The notes beneath the pieces are model-generated. The model searched no databases. It worked only from the letters and a program-made list of their open reading frames with translations, and had not been told where the DNA came from. Source: an uncultured Oscillospiraceae bacterium (lineage in GTDB: Bacteria; Bacillota; Clostridia; Oscillospirales; Oscillospiraceae). From it: a DNA stretch of 64,000 bases. Every line of letters starts with the position of its first letter. The first letter of the stretch is position 1. The stretch spans positions 1 through 64,000 of the forward strand of contig CANQXK010000002.1 in assembly GCA_947627715.1 (NCBI GenBank), read 5' to 3'. A program made the translations under genes and the position numbers. Of this stretch, positions 9,325 through 17,159 are shown piece after piece.

Positions 9325-10755
9325 TCACACCCGTACCTGGGCCTCCAGGCCCAGCAGCGCGGCGTTTTCTTCCAGAATGGGGGCCACGACCGAGGCCAAA
9401 AACTCCTCCGTCTGCTCCGGGGCGCGGCCCACGAATTTGCGCACGTCCAGCACGTCCTTCAGCGACTCCTCCGTGAGGCCGAATCTCTCGTCCTCAAGGA
9501 GAAGCTCCAGGAGGTTATTGTCCCCGCCCTCCAACTTCACCCGCGCGGCGGCCTTCTGGCTGTACTGGCGGATGGCCTCGTGAAGCTCCTGCCGGTCCCC
9601 GCCCCGCGCCACCGCGTCCATGAGGATGTTCTCGCTGGCCATAAAGGGCAGCTCCTCCTGAAGGTGCTTCTCCATGACCTTGGGGTAGACGCGGCCGTTT
9701 TTCACCACGTTGATGATGAGGGTCAAAATGGCGTCCACGCCCAGGAACGCCTCGGGGATGGAGATGCGGCGGTTGGCGGAGTCGTCCAGGGTCCGCTCCA
9801 GCCACTGGGCGGCGGCGGTGTCGGCGGCGTTTTTGGCGTCGTTGAGGATGTACCGGGCCAGGGAGACCACCCGCTCGCACCGCATGGGGTTGCGCTTGTA
9901 GGCCATGGCGGAGGAGCCGATCTGATTGGTCTCGAAGGGCTCGTCAAACTCCTTCATATGGGCTAAGAGCCTTATATCCGTTGCCATCTTGGCGCAGGAG
10001 GCGGCGATGTCCGCAAGGACGTTCAAGACAAAGGCGTCCACCTTGCGGGAGTAGGTCTGGCCGGAGACAGGCATACAGGCGGAAAAGCCCATCTTCTCCG
10101 CGATGCGGCGCTCCAAGTCCTTCACCTTCTCGTGGTCGCCGTGGAAAAGCTCCAAGAAGCTGGCGCCCGTGCCGGTGGTGCCCTTACAGCCTAAGAGCTT
10201 TAAGTGGGAAAGCTCAAAGTCCAGCCGCTCCAAGTCCATGCACAGGTCCTGGGTCCAGAGGGTCGCCCGCTTGCCCACGGTGGTGGGCTGGGCGGCCTGG
10301 AAGTGGGTGTACGCCAGGGTGGGCACGTCCTTGTGCTCGCGGGCGAAGCCGGCGAGGGCCGCGATGGCGTTTATGAGCAGCTTTTTCACCTGTAAAAGGC
10401 CGTCGCGCATCTGGATAACGTCGGTGTTGTCCCCCACATAGCAGCTGGTGGCCCCCAGGTGGATGATGGGCTTGGCCTTGGGGCAGGCGTCGCCAAAGGT
10501 GTGGACGTGGGCCATCACGTCGTGGCGCAGCTTGTGCTCGTACTCGTCGGCAAGGTCGTAGTCGATGTCGGTGACGTGGGCGCGCATCTCGTCAATCTGC
10601 TCCTGGGTGATGGGCAGGCCCAGCTCCTTCTCGCTCTCCGCCAGGGCGATCCAAAGGCGGCGCCAGGTGGAGAATTTGAAGTCCGGGGAGAAGATGGCCT
10701 GCATCTCGCGGGAGGCGTACCGGCTGCACAGGGGATTTTCATAGCGGTCTTTCAT
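9325..10755 (-). CDS. purB: Adenylosuccinate lyase
   Basis: Cleaves fumarate from SAICAR and from adenylosuccinate, so it acts twice in purine synthesis. The fumarase/aspartase superfamily signature is SSAMAYKRNPMRCE. TSCYVGDNTD and the HxQ-type segment YTHFQAAQPTTVG are also visible. I placed the start at MKDRYENPL (ATG 10755) behind AAAGGA; an upstream in-frame ATG at 10788 has no such site. 476 residues. First pur gene of the run, separated from glmS by repeat copy B. Confidence 0.96.
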   Translation of the reverse strand: MKDRYENPLCSRYASREMQAIFSPDFKFSTWRRLWIALAESEKELGLPITQEQIDEMRAHVTDIDYDLADEYEHKLRHDVMAHVHTFGDACPKAKPIIHLGATSCYVGDNTDVIQMRDGLLQVKKLLINAIAALAGFAREHKDVPTLAYTHFQAAQPTTVGKRATLWTQDLCMDLERLDFELSHLKLLGCKGTTGTGASFLELFHGDHEKVKDLERRIAEKMGFSACMPVSGQTYSRKVDAFVLNVLADIAASCAKMATDIRLLAHMKEFDEPFETNQIGSSAMAYKRNPMRCERVVSLARYILNDAKNAADTAAAQWLERTLDDSANRRISIPEAFLGVDAILTLIINVVKNGRVYPKVMEKHLQEELPFMASENILMDAVARGGDRQELHEAIRQYSQKAAARVKLEGGDNNLLELLLEDERFGLTEESLKDVLDVRKFVGRAPEQTEEFLASVVAPILEENAALLGLEAQVRV

Positions 10756-10821
10756 AGGTACAACGTTCCTTTCGGGAGGTATCCGCACGGGCGGGTTTGG
10801 GACCCGCCCCTACAGCGTCTC

Positions 10822-11004
10822 AATTTTAATATTTTTTCCGATGGCATGAACATCGGAAAAAATCCCTCTTGCCGCGCAAACGTGCGCCTGCGGGCGTGCG
10901 CTGCAGCGCGGCGGCAGGGGGATTTTCTCTGAATTTCGCAAAATTCAGAGAAATCGCCCGCACGTTCCCCTTGGCATCGAAATGCCGCAGGCATTTCGAG
11001 CCAG
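10822..11004 (+). repeat. Four-stem-loop intergenic element, copy B (purB-glmS gap)
   Basis: Same order as copy A. H4: 13 perfect base pairs with a 7-base loop (10831-10843 with 10851-10863). H3 lies at about 10870-10914. H2 is centred on 10927-10950 with loop CGCA. The linker is CGCACGTTCCCC then TTGGCA, and H1 is 10 perfect base pairs (10977-10986 with 10990-10999) inside TGGC/GCCA with a bulged A. It ends 2 bases before the glmS stop codon. Nearly all arm bases differ from copy A while pairing is kept. Confidence 0.8.
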
Positions 11005-11005
11005 T

Positions 11006-12826
11006 TTATTCTACTGTAACGGACTTTGCCAGATTTTTGGGCTTGTCGATGTCGCAGCCGCGCTCCTTCGCCACGTAGTAGGCGAAGAGCTGCAGCGGGA
11101 CGATCTGAGCGATGGGGTTAAAAAGCGGCTCCGTGCGCGGCACGAAGATCACATCGTCCGCCTTGGAGAGGATCTTTCGGTTCCCCTCCAGCGCCACGGC
11201 CAAAACCTCCGCGCCCCGCGCCTTGACCTCCTCGATGTTGGACATGGTCTTGTCGAACAGCGGCTCGTAGCAGGCCAGGCTCACCACCAGGCTCCCCTGC
11301 TCCACCAGGGCGATGGTCCCGTGCTTCAGCTCCCCGGCGGCGTAGGCCTCGGCGAAGATGTAGCTGATCTCCTTGAGCTTCAGCGCGCCCTCCATGCAGA
11401 CGGCGTAGTCCAGGTTCCTGCCGATGAAGTAGATGTCGTTATATTTGCACAGCCTTTTTGCCAGCTTGTGGATGTTGCGGTTGAGGTCGATGGCCCGCTG
11501 GAGCTTGCCCGGCATGGCGTGAAGGGCGTCCACAAGGGCGTCATACCGCTCCTTCTCCATAAGGCCCAGCCTGTCTGCAAGGTAGATCGCCAGCATATCC
11601 AGGACCGCCACCTGGGTGGTGTAGCCCTTGGTGGTGGCTACGGCGATCTCCGGCCCGGCCCAGGTGTAGATCACGTGGTCGGCCAGCTTTGCGATGGTGG
11701 ACCCCACCACGTTCACGATGGCCAACACCCGCGCCCCGCGGGCCTTGCACTCCCTGAGCGCGGCGATGGTGTCCGCCGTCTCCCCGGACTGGGAGATGAC
11801 CACCAGGAGGGTGTGGCTGTCGATGATGGGGTTGCGGTAGCGAAGCTCGCTGGCAAGCTCCACGCTGACGGGGATGCGGCACAGCTCCTCGATGACGTAC
11901 CTGCCCACCTGCCCGGCGTACCCCGCCGAGCCGCAGGCGGTGACGACGATGCGGCGGATGCCGCGCAGCTCCTGGTCGGAGAGGTCAAAATTTTCAAATT
12001 CGATGCGCCCGTTCTTGATGCGCGGCTCCACGGTGGCCTTGAAGCACGCGGGCTGCTCCATGATCTCCTTGAGCATGAAGTGCTCGTAGCCGCCCTTTTC
12101 GGCGGCCTCCACATCCCAGGCCACCTTGGAGACGGGCTTGTCGATGGCCCGGCCCCGCACGTCGTAGACGGTGATGGCCTCCGGCGTCAGCTCCGCAAAC
12201 TCCCCGTCGTCCAGATAGATGACGTTCTTGGTGTGGGGCACCAGGGCCGCCACGTCGGAGGCGAAATAGTTCTCCCCCACGCCCAGCCCCAAGATCAGCG
12301 GGCTTTGCTCCCGGACGGCGAAGAGCCGGCCCCCGGCGCAGATGATGCCCAGGGAGTAGGACCCCTCCAGCCGCGCCGCCGCCTTCATGACGGCCTTCTT
12401 TTCGTCGCCGTCGTAGTACATCTCCAGGAGATGCGCCACCACCTCGGTGTCGGTGTCGGAGACAAAGGCGTAGCCCTTTTTCGTCAGCTCCTGCCGCAGC
12501 AGGGCGTAATTTTCGATGATGCCGTTGTGAACCACGGCGAAGCGCCCGTCGGAGGAGATGTGCGGGTGGGCGTTCACGTCGTTGGGCGCGCCGTGGGTGG
12601 CCCAGCGGGTGTGGCCCACGCCGATCTGCCCCCGGATGTCCGCCCCGTCGTGGGTCAGCTCGCTGAGGTTCTTCACATAGCCTTTGACCTTGGCCATATT
12701 GATGGCGCTGCCGTCCGCCACGGCGATGCCGGCGGAGTCGTATCCCCTGTATTCCAGCCGCCGCAGTCCGTCAATAAGGACCGCCGCCGCCTCTCTTGTG
12801 CCGGAAAAACCAACTATACCGCACAT
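11006..12826 (-). CDS. glmS: Glutamine-fructose-6-phosphate aminotransferase (isomerizing)
   Basis: Makes glucosamine-6-phosphate for peptidoglycan and other amino sugars. The N-terminal class II glutaminase domain starts MCGIVGFSG with the nucleophile at Cys2. Two SIS sugar-isomerase domains follow (TACGSAGYAG and VVISQSGETADT), and the C-terminus ends DKPKNLAKSVTVE, typical of the family. 606 residues. The start is fixed by the required N-terminal Cys. Only 87 bases separate it from pyrG. That gap holds a palindromic repeat (12851-12911) and is too short for the glmS ribozyme found upstream of many Firmicute glmS genes. Confidence 0.97.
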   Translation of the reverse strand: MCGIVGFSGTREAAAVLIDGLRRLEYRGYDSAGIAVADGSAINMAKVKGYVKNLSELTHDGADIRGQIGVGHTRWATHGAPNDVNAHPHISSDGRFAVVHNGIIENYALLRQELTKKGYAFVSDTDTEVVAHLLEMYYDGDEKKAVMKAAARLEGSYSLGIICAGGRLFAVREQSPLILGLGVGENYFASDVAALVPHTKNVIYLDDGEFAELTPEAITVYDVRGRAIDKPVSKVAWDVEAAEKGGYEHFMLKEIMEQPACFKATVEPRIKNGRIEFENFDLSDQELRGIRRIVVTACGSAGYAGQVGRYVIEELCRIPVSVELASELRYRNPIIDSHTLLVVISQSGETADTIAALRECKARGARVLAIVNVVGSTIAKLADHVIYTWAGPEIAVATTKGYTTQVAVLDMLAIYLADRLGLMEKERYDALVDALHAMPGKLQRAIDLNRNIHKLAKRLCKYNDIYFIGRNLDYAVCMEGALKLKEISYIFAEAYAAGELKHGTIALVEQGSLVVSLACYEPLFDKTMSNIEEVKARGAEVLAVALEGNRKILSKADDVIFVPRTEPLFNPIAQIVPLQLFAYYVAKERGCDIDKPKNLAKSVTVE

Positions 12827-12850
12827 AATGATCCAGGTCCTTTCCTTTTT

Positions 12851-12911
12851 GGCCCCCCTTGCCGGCGCGCGGCCGGGAAGGGAGCTGTCCGGCAAAGCCG
12901 GACTGAGGGTT
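12851..12911 (-). repeat. Palindromic repeat of the GGGAGCTGTC...GACTGAGGG family (glmS-pyrG gap)
   Basis: Pattern on the plus strand: GGCCCCCCTT, G+C stem, AAGGGAGCTGTC, small hairpin CCGGC/GCCGG, GACTGAGGGTT. The same pattern with different hairpin arms recurs at 22739-22785, 23074-23127 and, inverted, at 23188-23236. It ends 2 bases before the pyrG stop. Confidence 0.65.
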
Positions 12912-12913
12912 TC

Positions 12914-14512
12914 TTACTTCTCCAACGCAGCGCCAATAAAGCCCAAAAACAGCGGGTGGGGCTTATTGGGGCGGCTCTTGAACTCCGGGTGGTACTGGAC
13001 GCCCAGGTGGAAGTCGTGTCCCGGAAGCTCCACGGTCTCCACCAGCCGCCCGTCCGGGCTCATGCCGGAGAAGGCCATGCCGCCGGACTCGAAGTCCATG
13101 TAATATTCGTTGTTGAACTCATAGCGGTGCCGGTGGCGCTCCGTGATGCGCTGGGTCCTGTAGCACCGCTCCATAACGGTATTCATGCGGATATGGCAGG
13201 GCCACGCGCCAAGCCTCAGCGTGCCGCCCTTGTCTATTTCGTCGTTCTGGCCGGGCATGAAGTCGATGACCCGGTGGGTGGAGCACTCGTCAAACTCCCG
13301 GGAGTTTGCGTCCTCCCACCCCAGGACGTGGCGGGCAAACTCGATGCACATGATCTGCATCCCCAGGCAGATGCCGAAATACGGCGTCTTTGTCTCCCTG
13401 GCGTAGCGGGCGGCCAGGATCATCCCCTCGATGCCCCGGCTGCCAAAGCCGCCGGGGACGATGATGCCCTGGAGCTTTCCCAGAACGTCCTTATAATTCT
13501 CCTCCGTGATGGTCTCGGAGTCGATCCACTCGATGTTGACCTTTGCCCCCAGGGCGAAGCCCGCGTGGCGCAGCGCCTCGGACACGGAGAGGTAGGCGTC
13601 GTGCAGCTGAACGTACTTGCCCACAAGGCCGATGGTGACGGTCTTGTGGAGGTTCTTGATGCTCTCCACCATCTTCTCCCAGTCCGCCAGGTCCGGCGCG
13701 GGGGCGTCGATGTGCAGCTCCCGGCAGACCACGTCGGAGAAGTGCTTCTCCTCCAGCATCAGCGGCGCCTCGTAGAGGACGGGGAGGGTGACGTTCTCGA
13801 TCACGCAGTCGGGCTTCACGTTGCAAAAATGGGCGATCTTCTGGAAGATGCTCTCGTCCTCGATGGGTTCGTCGCACCGAAGGACGATGATGTCCGGGTT
13901 GATGCCCATGCCCTGCAGCTCCTTGACGGAGTGCTGGGTGGGCTTGGACTTGTGCTCGCCGCTGGCCTTGAGATAGGGCACCAGCGTCACGTGGATGTAG
14001 AGGCGGTTTTCAGCCCCCACCTCCAGCCCCACCTCGCGGATGGCCTCCAAAAAGGGCTGGGACTCGATGTCGCCGGCGGTGCCGCCAATCTCGGTGATGA
14101 CCACGTCGGCGTTGGTCTTTTTCCCGACGCTGTATATAAATTCCTTGATCTCGTCCGTCACGTGGGGGATGACCTGCACCGTGTGGCCCAGATACTCCCC
14201 CCGGCGCTCCTTGCCGATGACGTTGGCGTAGACCTTGCCGGTGGTGAGGTTGGAAAACTTGTTGAGGTCCTCGTCGATGAACCGCTCGTAATGCCCCAGG
14301 TCCAGATCGGTCTCCGCCCCGTCCTCAGTGACATAGACCTCCCCGTGCTGATAGGGGCTCATGGTGCCGGGGTCCACGTTGATGTAGGGGTCCAGCTTCT
14401 GGGCCGCCACCTTCAGGCCCCGCGCCTTCAGGAGGCGTCCCAGGGACGCGGCGGTGATGCCCTTTCCCAGCCCTGAGACGACGCCGCCTGTGACAAAGAT
14501 GTATTTGCTCAT
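12914..14512 (-). CDS. pyrG: CTP synthase
   Basis: Glutamine-dependent amination of UTP to CTP. The N-terminal synthase domain opens with [15 protein letters not shown]. The C-terminal class I glutaminase has the nucleophile elbow [10 protein letters not shown] and the His-Pro-Glu region [11 protein letters not shown]. 532 residues, normal length. The start is [10 protein letters not shown] at 14512, the family start. Transcribed from its own promoter at 14616-14644 with a leader of about 97 bases that can fold (GCCGA...TCGGC). I did not see the G-run initiation site used for CTP sensing in Bacillus pyrG. Confidence 0.97.
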   Translation of the reverse strand: MSKYIFVTGGVVSGLGKGITAASLGRLLKARGLKVAAQKLDPYINVDPGTMSPYQHGEVYVTEDGAETDLDLGHYERFIDEDLNKFSNLTTGKVYANVIGKERRGEYLGHTVQVIPHVTDEIKEFIYSVGKKTNADVVITEIGGTAGDIESQPFLEAIREVGLEVGAENRLYIHVTLVPYLKASGEHKSKPTQHSVKELQGMGINPDIIVLRCDEPIEDESIFQKIAHFCNVKPDCVIENVTLPVLYEAPLMLEEKHFSDVVCRELHIDAPAPDLADWEKMVESIKNLHKTVTIGLVGKYVQLHDAYLSVSEALRHAGFALGAKVNIEWIDSETITEENYKDVLGKLQGIIVPGGFGSRGIEGMILAARYARETKTPYFGICLGMQIMCIEFARHVLGWEDANSREFDECSTHRVIDFMPGQNDEIDKGGTLRLGAWPCHIRMNTVMERCYRTQRITERHRHRYEFNNEYYMDFESGGMAFSGMSPDGRLVETVELPGHDFHLGVQYHPEFKSRPNKPHPLFLGFIGAALEK

Positions 14513-14615
14513 ATTCTCAATCCCTTTCCTTTTTCTCTCAAGAATCGGGAACGTGCCGACGGTGGCGGATAGACCACATCGGCCCGTCTCCACCATCGGA
14601 AACACAACATCTATC

Positions 14616-14644
14616 ATTATATCGTAAGCGCCACCACAATGCAA
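14616..14644 (-). promoter_or_regulatory. SigA-type promoter of pyrG
   Basis: Minus strand: TTGCAT, 17 bases, TATAAT. Start expected near 14609. It probably also serves glmS. Confidence 0.7.
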
Positions 14645-14699
14645 GCTGTTTTAATACCGTTTTTTTGCCGGATAGGGCGACGCTTGTGGGCGTTTTTGA

Positions 14700-15950
14700 C
14701 TAAAACGCGGCGGCGCGCCGGGCATCTTCCAGAATATAGAGGGACCCCAGGGCGCACGCCACGCCCTCCGCCGGCGTCTCCCGGAGCGCCCTTTTCACGG
14801 CGGCCTCCACGGAGGGTTCCGCCTGGGCGCGAAGCCCCCGCTCCCGCAGCATCCCCGCCAGCTTCTCCGCCGGCATGGCCCTGGGCACCGGGGGTTCCAC
14901 GCAGTAAAAACGCTCCGCCACCGGCGCGAGGCGGTCGATGATGCCCCCCACGTCCTTGTCGGCCATAACGCCGAAGACGAAGGAGACCCGTTTGCCCGGA
15001 AACGTCTCCCGCAGGCTCGCCACCGTGGCCTCCACCGCCGGGGGGTTGTGGCCGCCGTCGATCAAAAACGCCGGGTTTTCCCGCAGAAGCTCAAATCTCC
15101 CCGGCCAGACGGCCTTCTCCAGCCCCCGGGCCACGGCCCCGTCGGGGATCTCCCAGCCGCGCTCCCGGAGAGCGCGGAGCGCCGTGACGGCCAGGGCCGC
15201 GTTGGCGGGCTGATACGTGCCCGCAAGGCCGATCTTCAAATCGGAAAGGCCATCGTAGTCGAAGGTGATGCCCCTGACCGAGCGCTGCCTGACCTGAAGG
15301 GTGGAGAAATCCGCGGGGATGAACCGCGCCCCCAGCTCCCGGCACCGCGCCGAGAGGACCCCGCCGGGGTCGCTCCAGGCCGTCACAAGGCCGCCCTTTT
15401 TTATAATGCCCGCCTTCACCGAGGCGATCTCCTCCACGGTGTTCCCCAGGTGCTGGGTGTGGTCGAGGCCGATGGAGGTAAAGACGGAGATCTCGCTTTT
15501 TTCAATGACGTTGGTAGCGTCGTGGACGCCGCCCATGCCCACCTCCAGCACGGCGACGTCGCAGGCCCGGCGGGCGAAATACGTAAGCCCGATGAGGGTC
15601 ACAAGCTCAAACTCCGCCACGTCGTCCCGAAACTCCCCCAGGGCCTGGCGCACCTCCCCGGTGACCTGGGCCAGGTCCCCGTCGGGGATGTCCTCGCCGT
15701 CCACGTTGATGCGTTCGTTGAAGCGCCGGACATAGGGGGAGGTAAAAAGTCCCGTCCTCCAGCCGCATTCTCTTAAAACGGACGCCGTGAAGGCGCAGAC
15801 CGAGCCTTTCCCGTTGGTCCCGGCCACGTGGACGAAGGGCACGCGCCTGTCTGGCGCACCCAGCCTGTCCAGGACCGTCCTCATCCGCTGAAGGTCAGGC
15901 CCGCCGTGGCGTCTTGAATGGATAAAGGTTAGAGCCTCAGAGCTTGTCAC
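14700..15950 (-). CDS. folC: Folylpolyglutamate synthase / dihydrofolate synthase
   Basis: Adds glutamate to folates and/or dihydropteroate, ATP dependent. Mur-ligase superfamily: the P-loop region reads VHVAGTNGKGSVCAF, followed by SPYVRRFNERI and GLDHTQHLGNT. LIDGGHNPPAVEA is the C-terminal folate synthase motif. 416 residues. The start is a GTG at 15950 with GAGGCGG upstream. Expressed from the promoter at 15990-16017, divergent from the bofA-like gene. Confidence 0.93.
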   Translation of the reverse strand: MTSSEALTFIHSRRHGGPDLQRMRTVLDRLGAPDRRVPFVHVAGTNGKGSVCAFTASVLRECGWRTGLFTSPYVRRFNERINVDGEDIPDGDLAQVTGEVRQALGEFRDDVAEFELVTLIGLTYFARRACDVAVLEVGMGGVHDATNVIEKSEISVFTSIGLDHTQHLGNTVEEIASVKAGIIKKGGLVTAWSDPGGVLSARCRELGARFIPADFSTLQVRQRSVRGITFDYDGLSDLKIGLAGTYQPANAALAVTALRALRERGWEIPDGAVARGLEKAVWPGRFELLRENPAFLIDGGHNPPAVEATVASLRETFPGKRVSFVFGVMADKDVGGIIDRLAPVAERFYCVEPPVPRAMPAEKLAGMLRERGLRAQAEPSVEAAVKRALRETPAEGVACALGSLYILEDARRAAAF

Positions 15951-15989
15951 CTGAAATCACCGCCTCAAAGGAGAGTCAAGTACGCAAGA

Positions 15990-16017
15990 ATTATATCAAA
16001 TTTGCCCCCGCTGTCAA
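15990..16017 (-). promoter_or_regulatory. SigA-type promoter of folC
   Basis: Minus strand: TTGACA, 16 bases, TATAAT. Only 7 bases separate it from the -35 box of the divergent promoter at 16025, so the two regions nearly abut. Confidence 0.75.
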
Positions 16018-16024
16018 TTACTAA

Positions 16025-16053
16025 TTGCCTTTTTTGAAAAATTCATATATAAT
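16025..16053 (+). promoter_or_regulatory. SigA-type promoter of bofA-like gene
   Basis: TTGCCT, 17 bases, TATAAT, followed by a strong ribosome binding site AAGGAGGTG ending 7 bases before the ATG. Confidence 0.65.
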
Positions 16054-16076
16054 AGGCAAATCAAGGAGGTGCCCTT

Positions 16077-16403
16077 ATGCTTTCATCTCAGATACAGGAC
16101 GCGGCGGGGGAGCTGCTCGAAGAGGTGACGGACCTCACCGGCCTCGACCCCAAGATGGCCGCCATCGCCATCGCGGTCCTGGCGGCCGTGGCGATCTATC
16201 TCTTCTCCAAACCCATCCGCTTCATCTTGAAGCTGGCCATCAACACCCTGGCGGGCTTCGCGGTGCTGTGGGTCCTGAACAAATTCGGCCCCGACCTGGG
16301 GCTTTCCCTCAGTATGACCTGGCAAAACGCCGTTGTCACAGGCGTTTTCGGGCTTCCGGGCGTAGCCGTCCTTCTGGCGCTGCGCTGGGCCAATTTCCTA
16401 TGA
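16077..16403 (+). CDS. bofA: BofA-family protein (pro-sigmaK processing inhibitor type)
   Basis: Small integral membrane protein of 108 residues with two hydrophobic segments (about 27-45 and 55-68) and a C-terminal region TGVFGLPGVAVLLAL. The latter matches the xGxPGxxxLL ending of BofA, which in Bacillus anchors and inhibits the SpoIVFB protease in the mother cell during sporulation. It is about 20 residues longer than the usual protein because of an acidic N-terminal helix. In Clostridia the SpoIVFB circuit is often absent, so the actual role may differ. The stop overlaps the ATG of the SDR gene by 4 bases. Confidence 0.75.
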   Translation: MLSSQIQDAAGELLEEVTDLTGLDPKMAAIAIAVLAAVAIYLFSKPIRFILKLAINTLAGFAVLWVLNKFGPDLGLSLSMTWQNAVVTGVFGLPGVAVLLALRWANFL

Positions 16404-17104
16404 GCCGGGCGCTCATATCCGGCGCGTCCAGGGGGATCGGGCGGGCCTGCGCCCAGGCCCTGGCCGCCGATGGACACGCCGTCGTTATCAACTACCTCCA
16501 CAGCCGCTCCGAGGCGGAGGCCCTGGCCGCCGGGACCGGCGGCACGGCCATCCGGGCGGACGTGTCCGACCCCTGTGAGGTGCAGGCCATGTTCGCCGCC
16601 GCGGGGGACGTGGACGTCCTGGTGTGCAACGCCGGGGCCGCCCTTCAAAAGCTCTTTACCGACACCACCTGGGAGGACTGGCGGCAGCTCTTCGCCGTCA
16701 ATGTGGACGGGGCGTACAACCTCATCCGGGCCGCCCTGCCCCACATGATCCACGAAAAATACGGGCGCGTCGTCCTCATCTCCTCCGTCTGGGGCGTACA
16801 CGGGGCCAGCTGTGAGGCCGCCTACTCCGCCTCCAAGGCCGCGCTCATCGGGCTGACCAGGGCGCTGGCCAAGGAGCTTGGCCCCTCCGGCATCACCGTG
16901 AACTGCGTCTGTCCCGGCGTCATCGACACGGACATGAACGCCGCCCTGGGAAGCGAGACCCTGGCCTCCCTGGCGGAGGACACCCCCCTTTGCCGCCTGG
17001 GGACGCCGGAGGACGTGGCGTCCCTGGTGCGCTATCTCTGCTCCGGCGAGGCCGGATTCATCACCGGCCAGATCATCGGGGCCGACGGGGGCTTCGGGCT
17101 TTGA
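16400..17104 (+). CDS. Short-chain dehydrogenase/reductase, FabG-like
   Basis: NAD(P)-dependent oxidoreductase of 234 residues. The dinucleotide loop is SGASRGIG at the N-terminus. NAG is in LVCNAGAAL, the catalytic Ser is in VVLISSVWG, and Tyr and Lys are in AYSASKAAL. The tail ITGQIIGADGGFGL is typical of 3-oxoacyl-ACP reductases. Since the fab cluster is not here, the substrate is open; FabG-type is the closest description. Its ATG overlaps the stop of the bofA-like gene, so it is translationally coupled to it. Confidence 0.88.
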   Translation: MSRALISGASRGIGRACAQALAADGHAVVINYLHSRSEAEALAAGTGGTAIRADVSDPCEVQAMFAAAGDVDVLVCNAGAALQKLFTDTTWEDWRQLFAVNVDGAYNLIRAALPHMIHEKYGRVVLISSVWGVHGASCEAAYSASKAALIGLTRALAKELGPSGITVNCVCPGVIDTDMNAALGSETLASLAEDTPLCRLGTPEDVASLVRYLCSGEAGFITGQIIGADGGFGL

Positions 17105-17159
17105 CCGCCCCGCCTCTCCCCCCGCCCCGCCGGACTTAAGCAAAAAAGGAGTTCTACCC

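Noticed and set aside
7115-11004. Four-hairpin elements as simple terminators
   Set aside because: None of the stems is followed by a T run in the direction of the flanking genes, and four stems with fixed linkers exceed what termination needs.
12827-12913. glmS ribozyme in front of glmS
   Set aside because: The gap is only 87 bases and is filled by a palindromic repeat; the ribozyme core is not present.
10982-14476. A plus-strand open frame of about 1160 codons
   Set aside because: It is antisense to glmS and pyrG, which are unmistakable; long open shadows are common in G+C-rich DNA.
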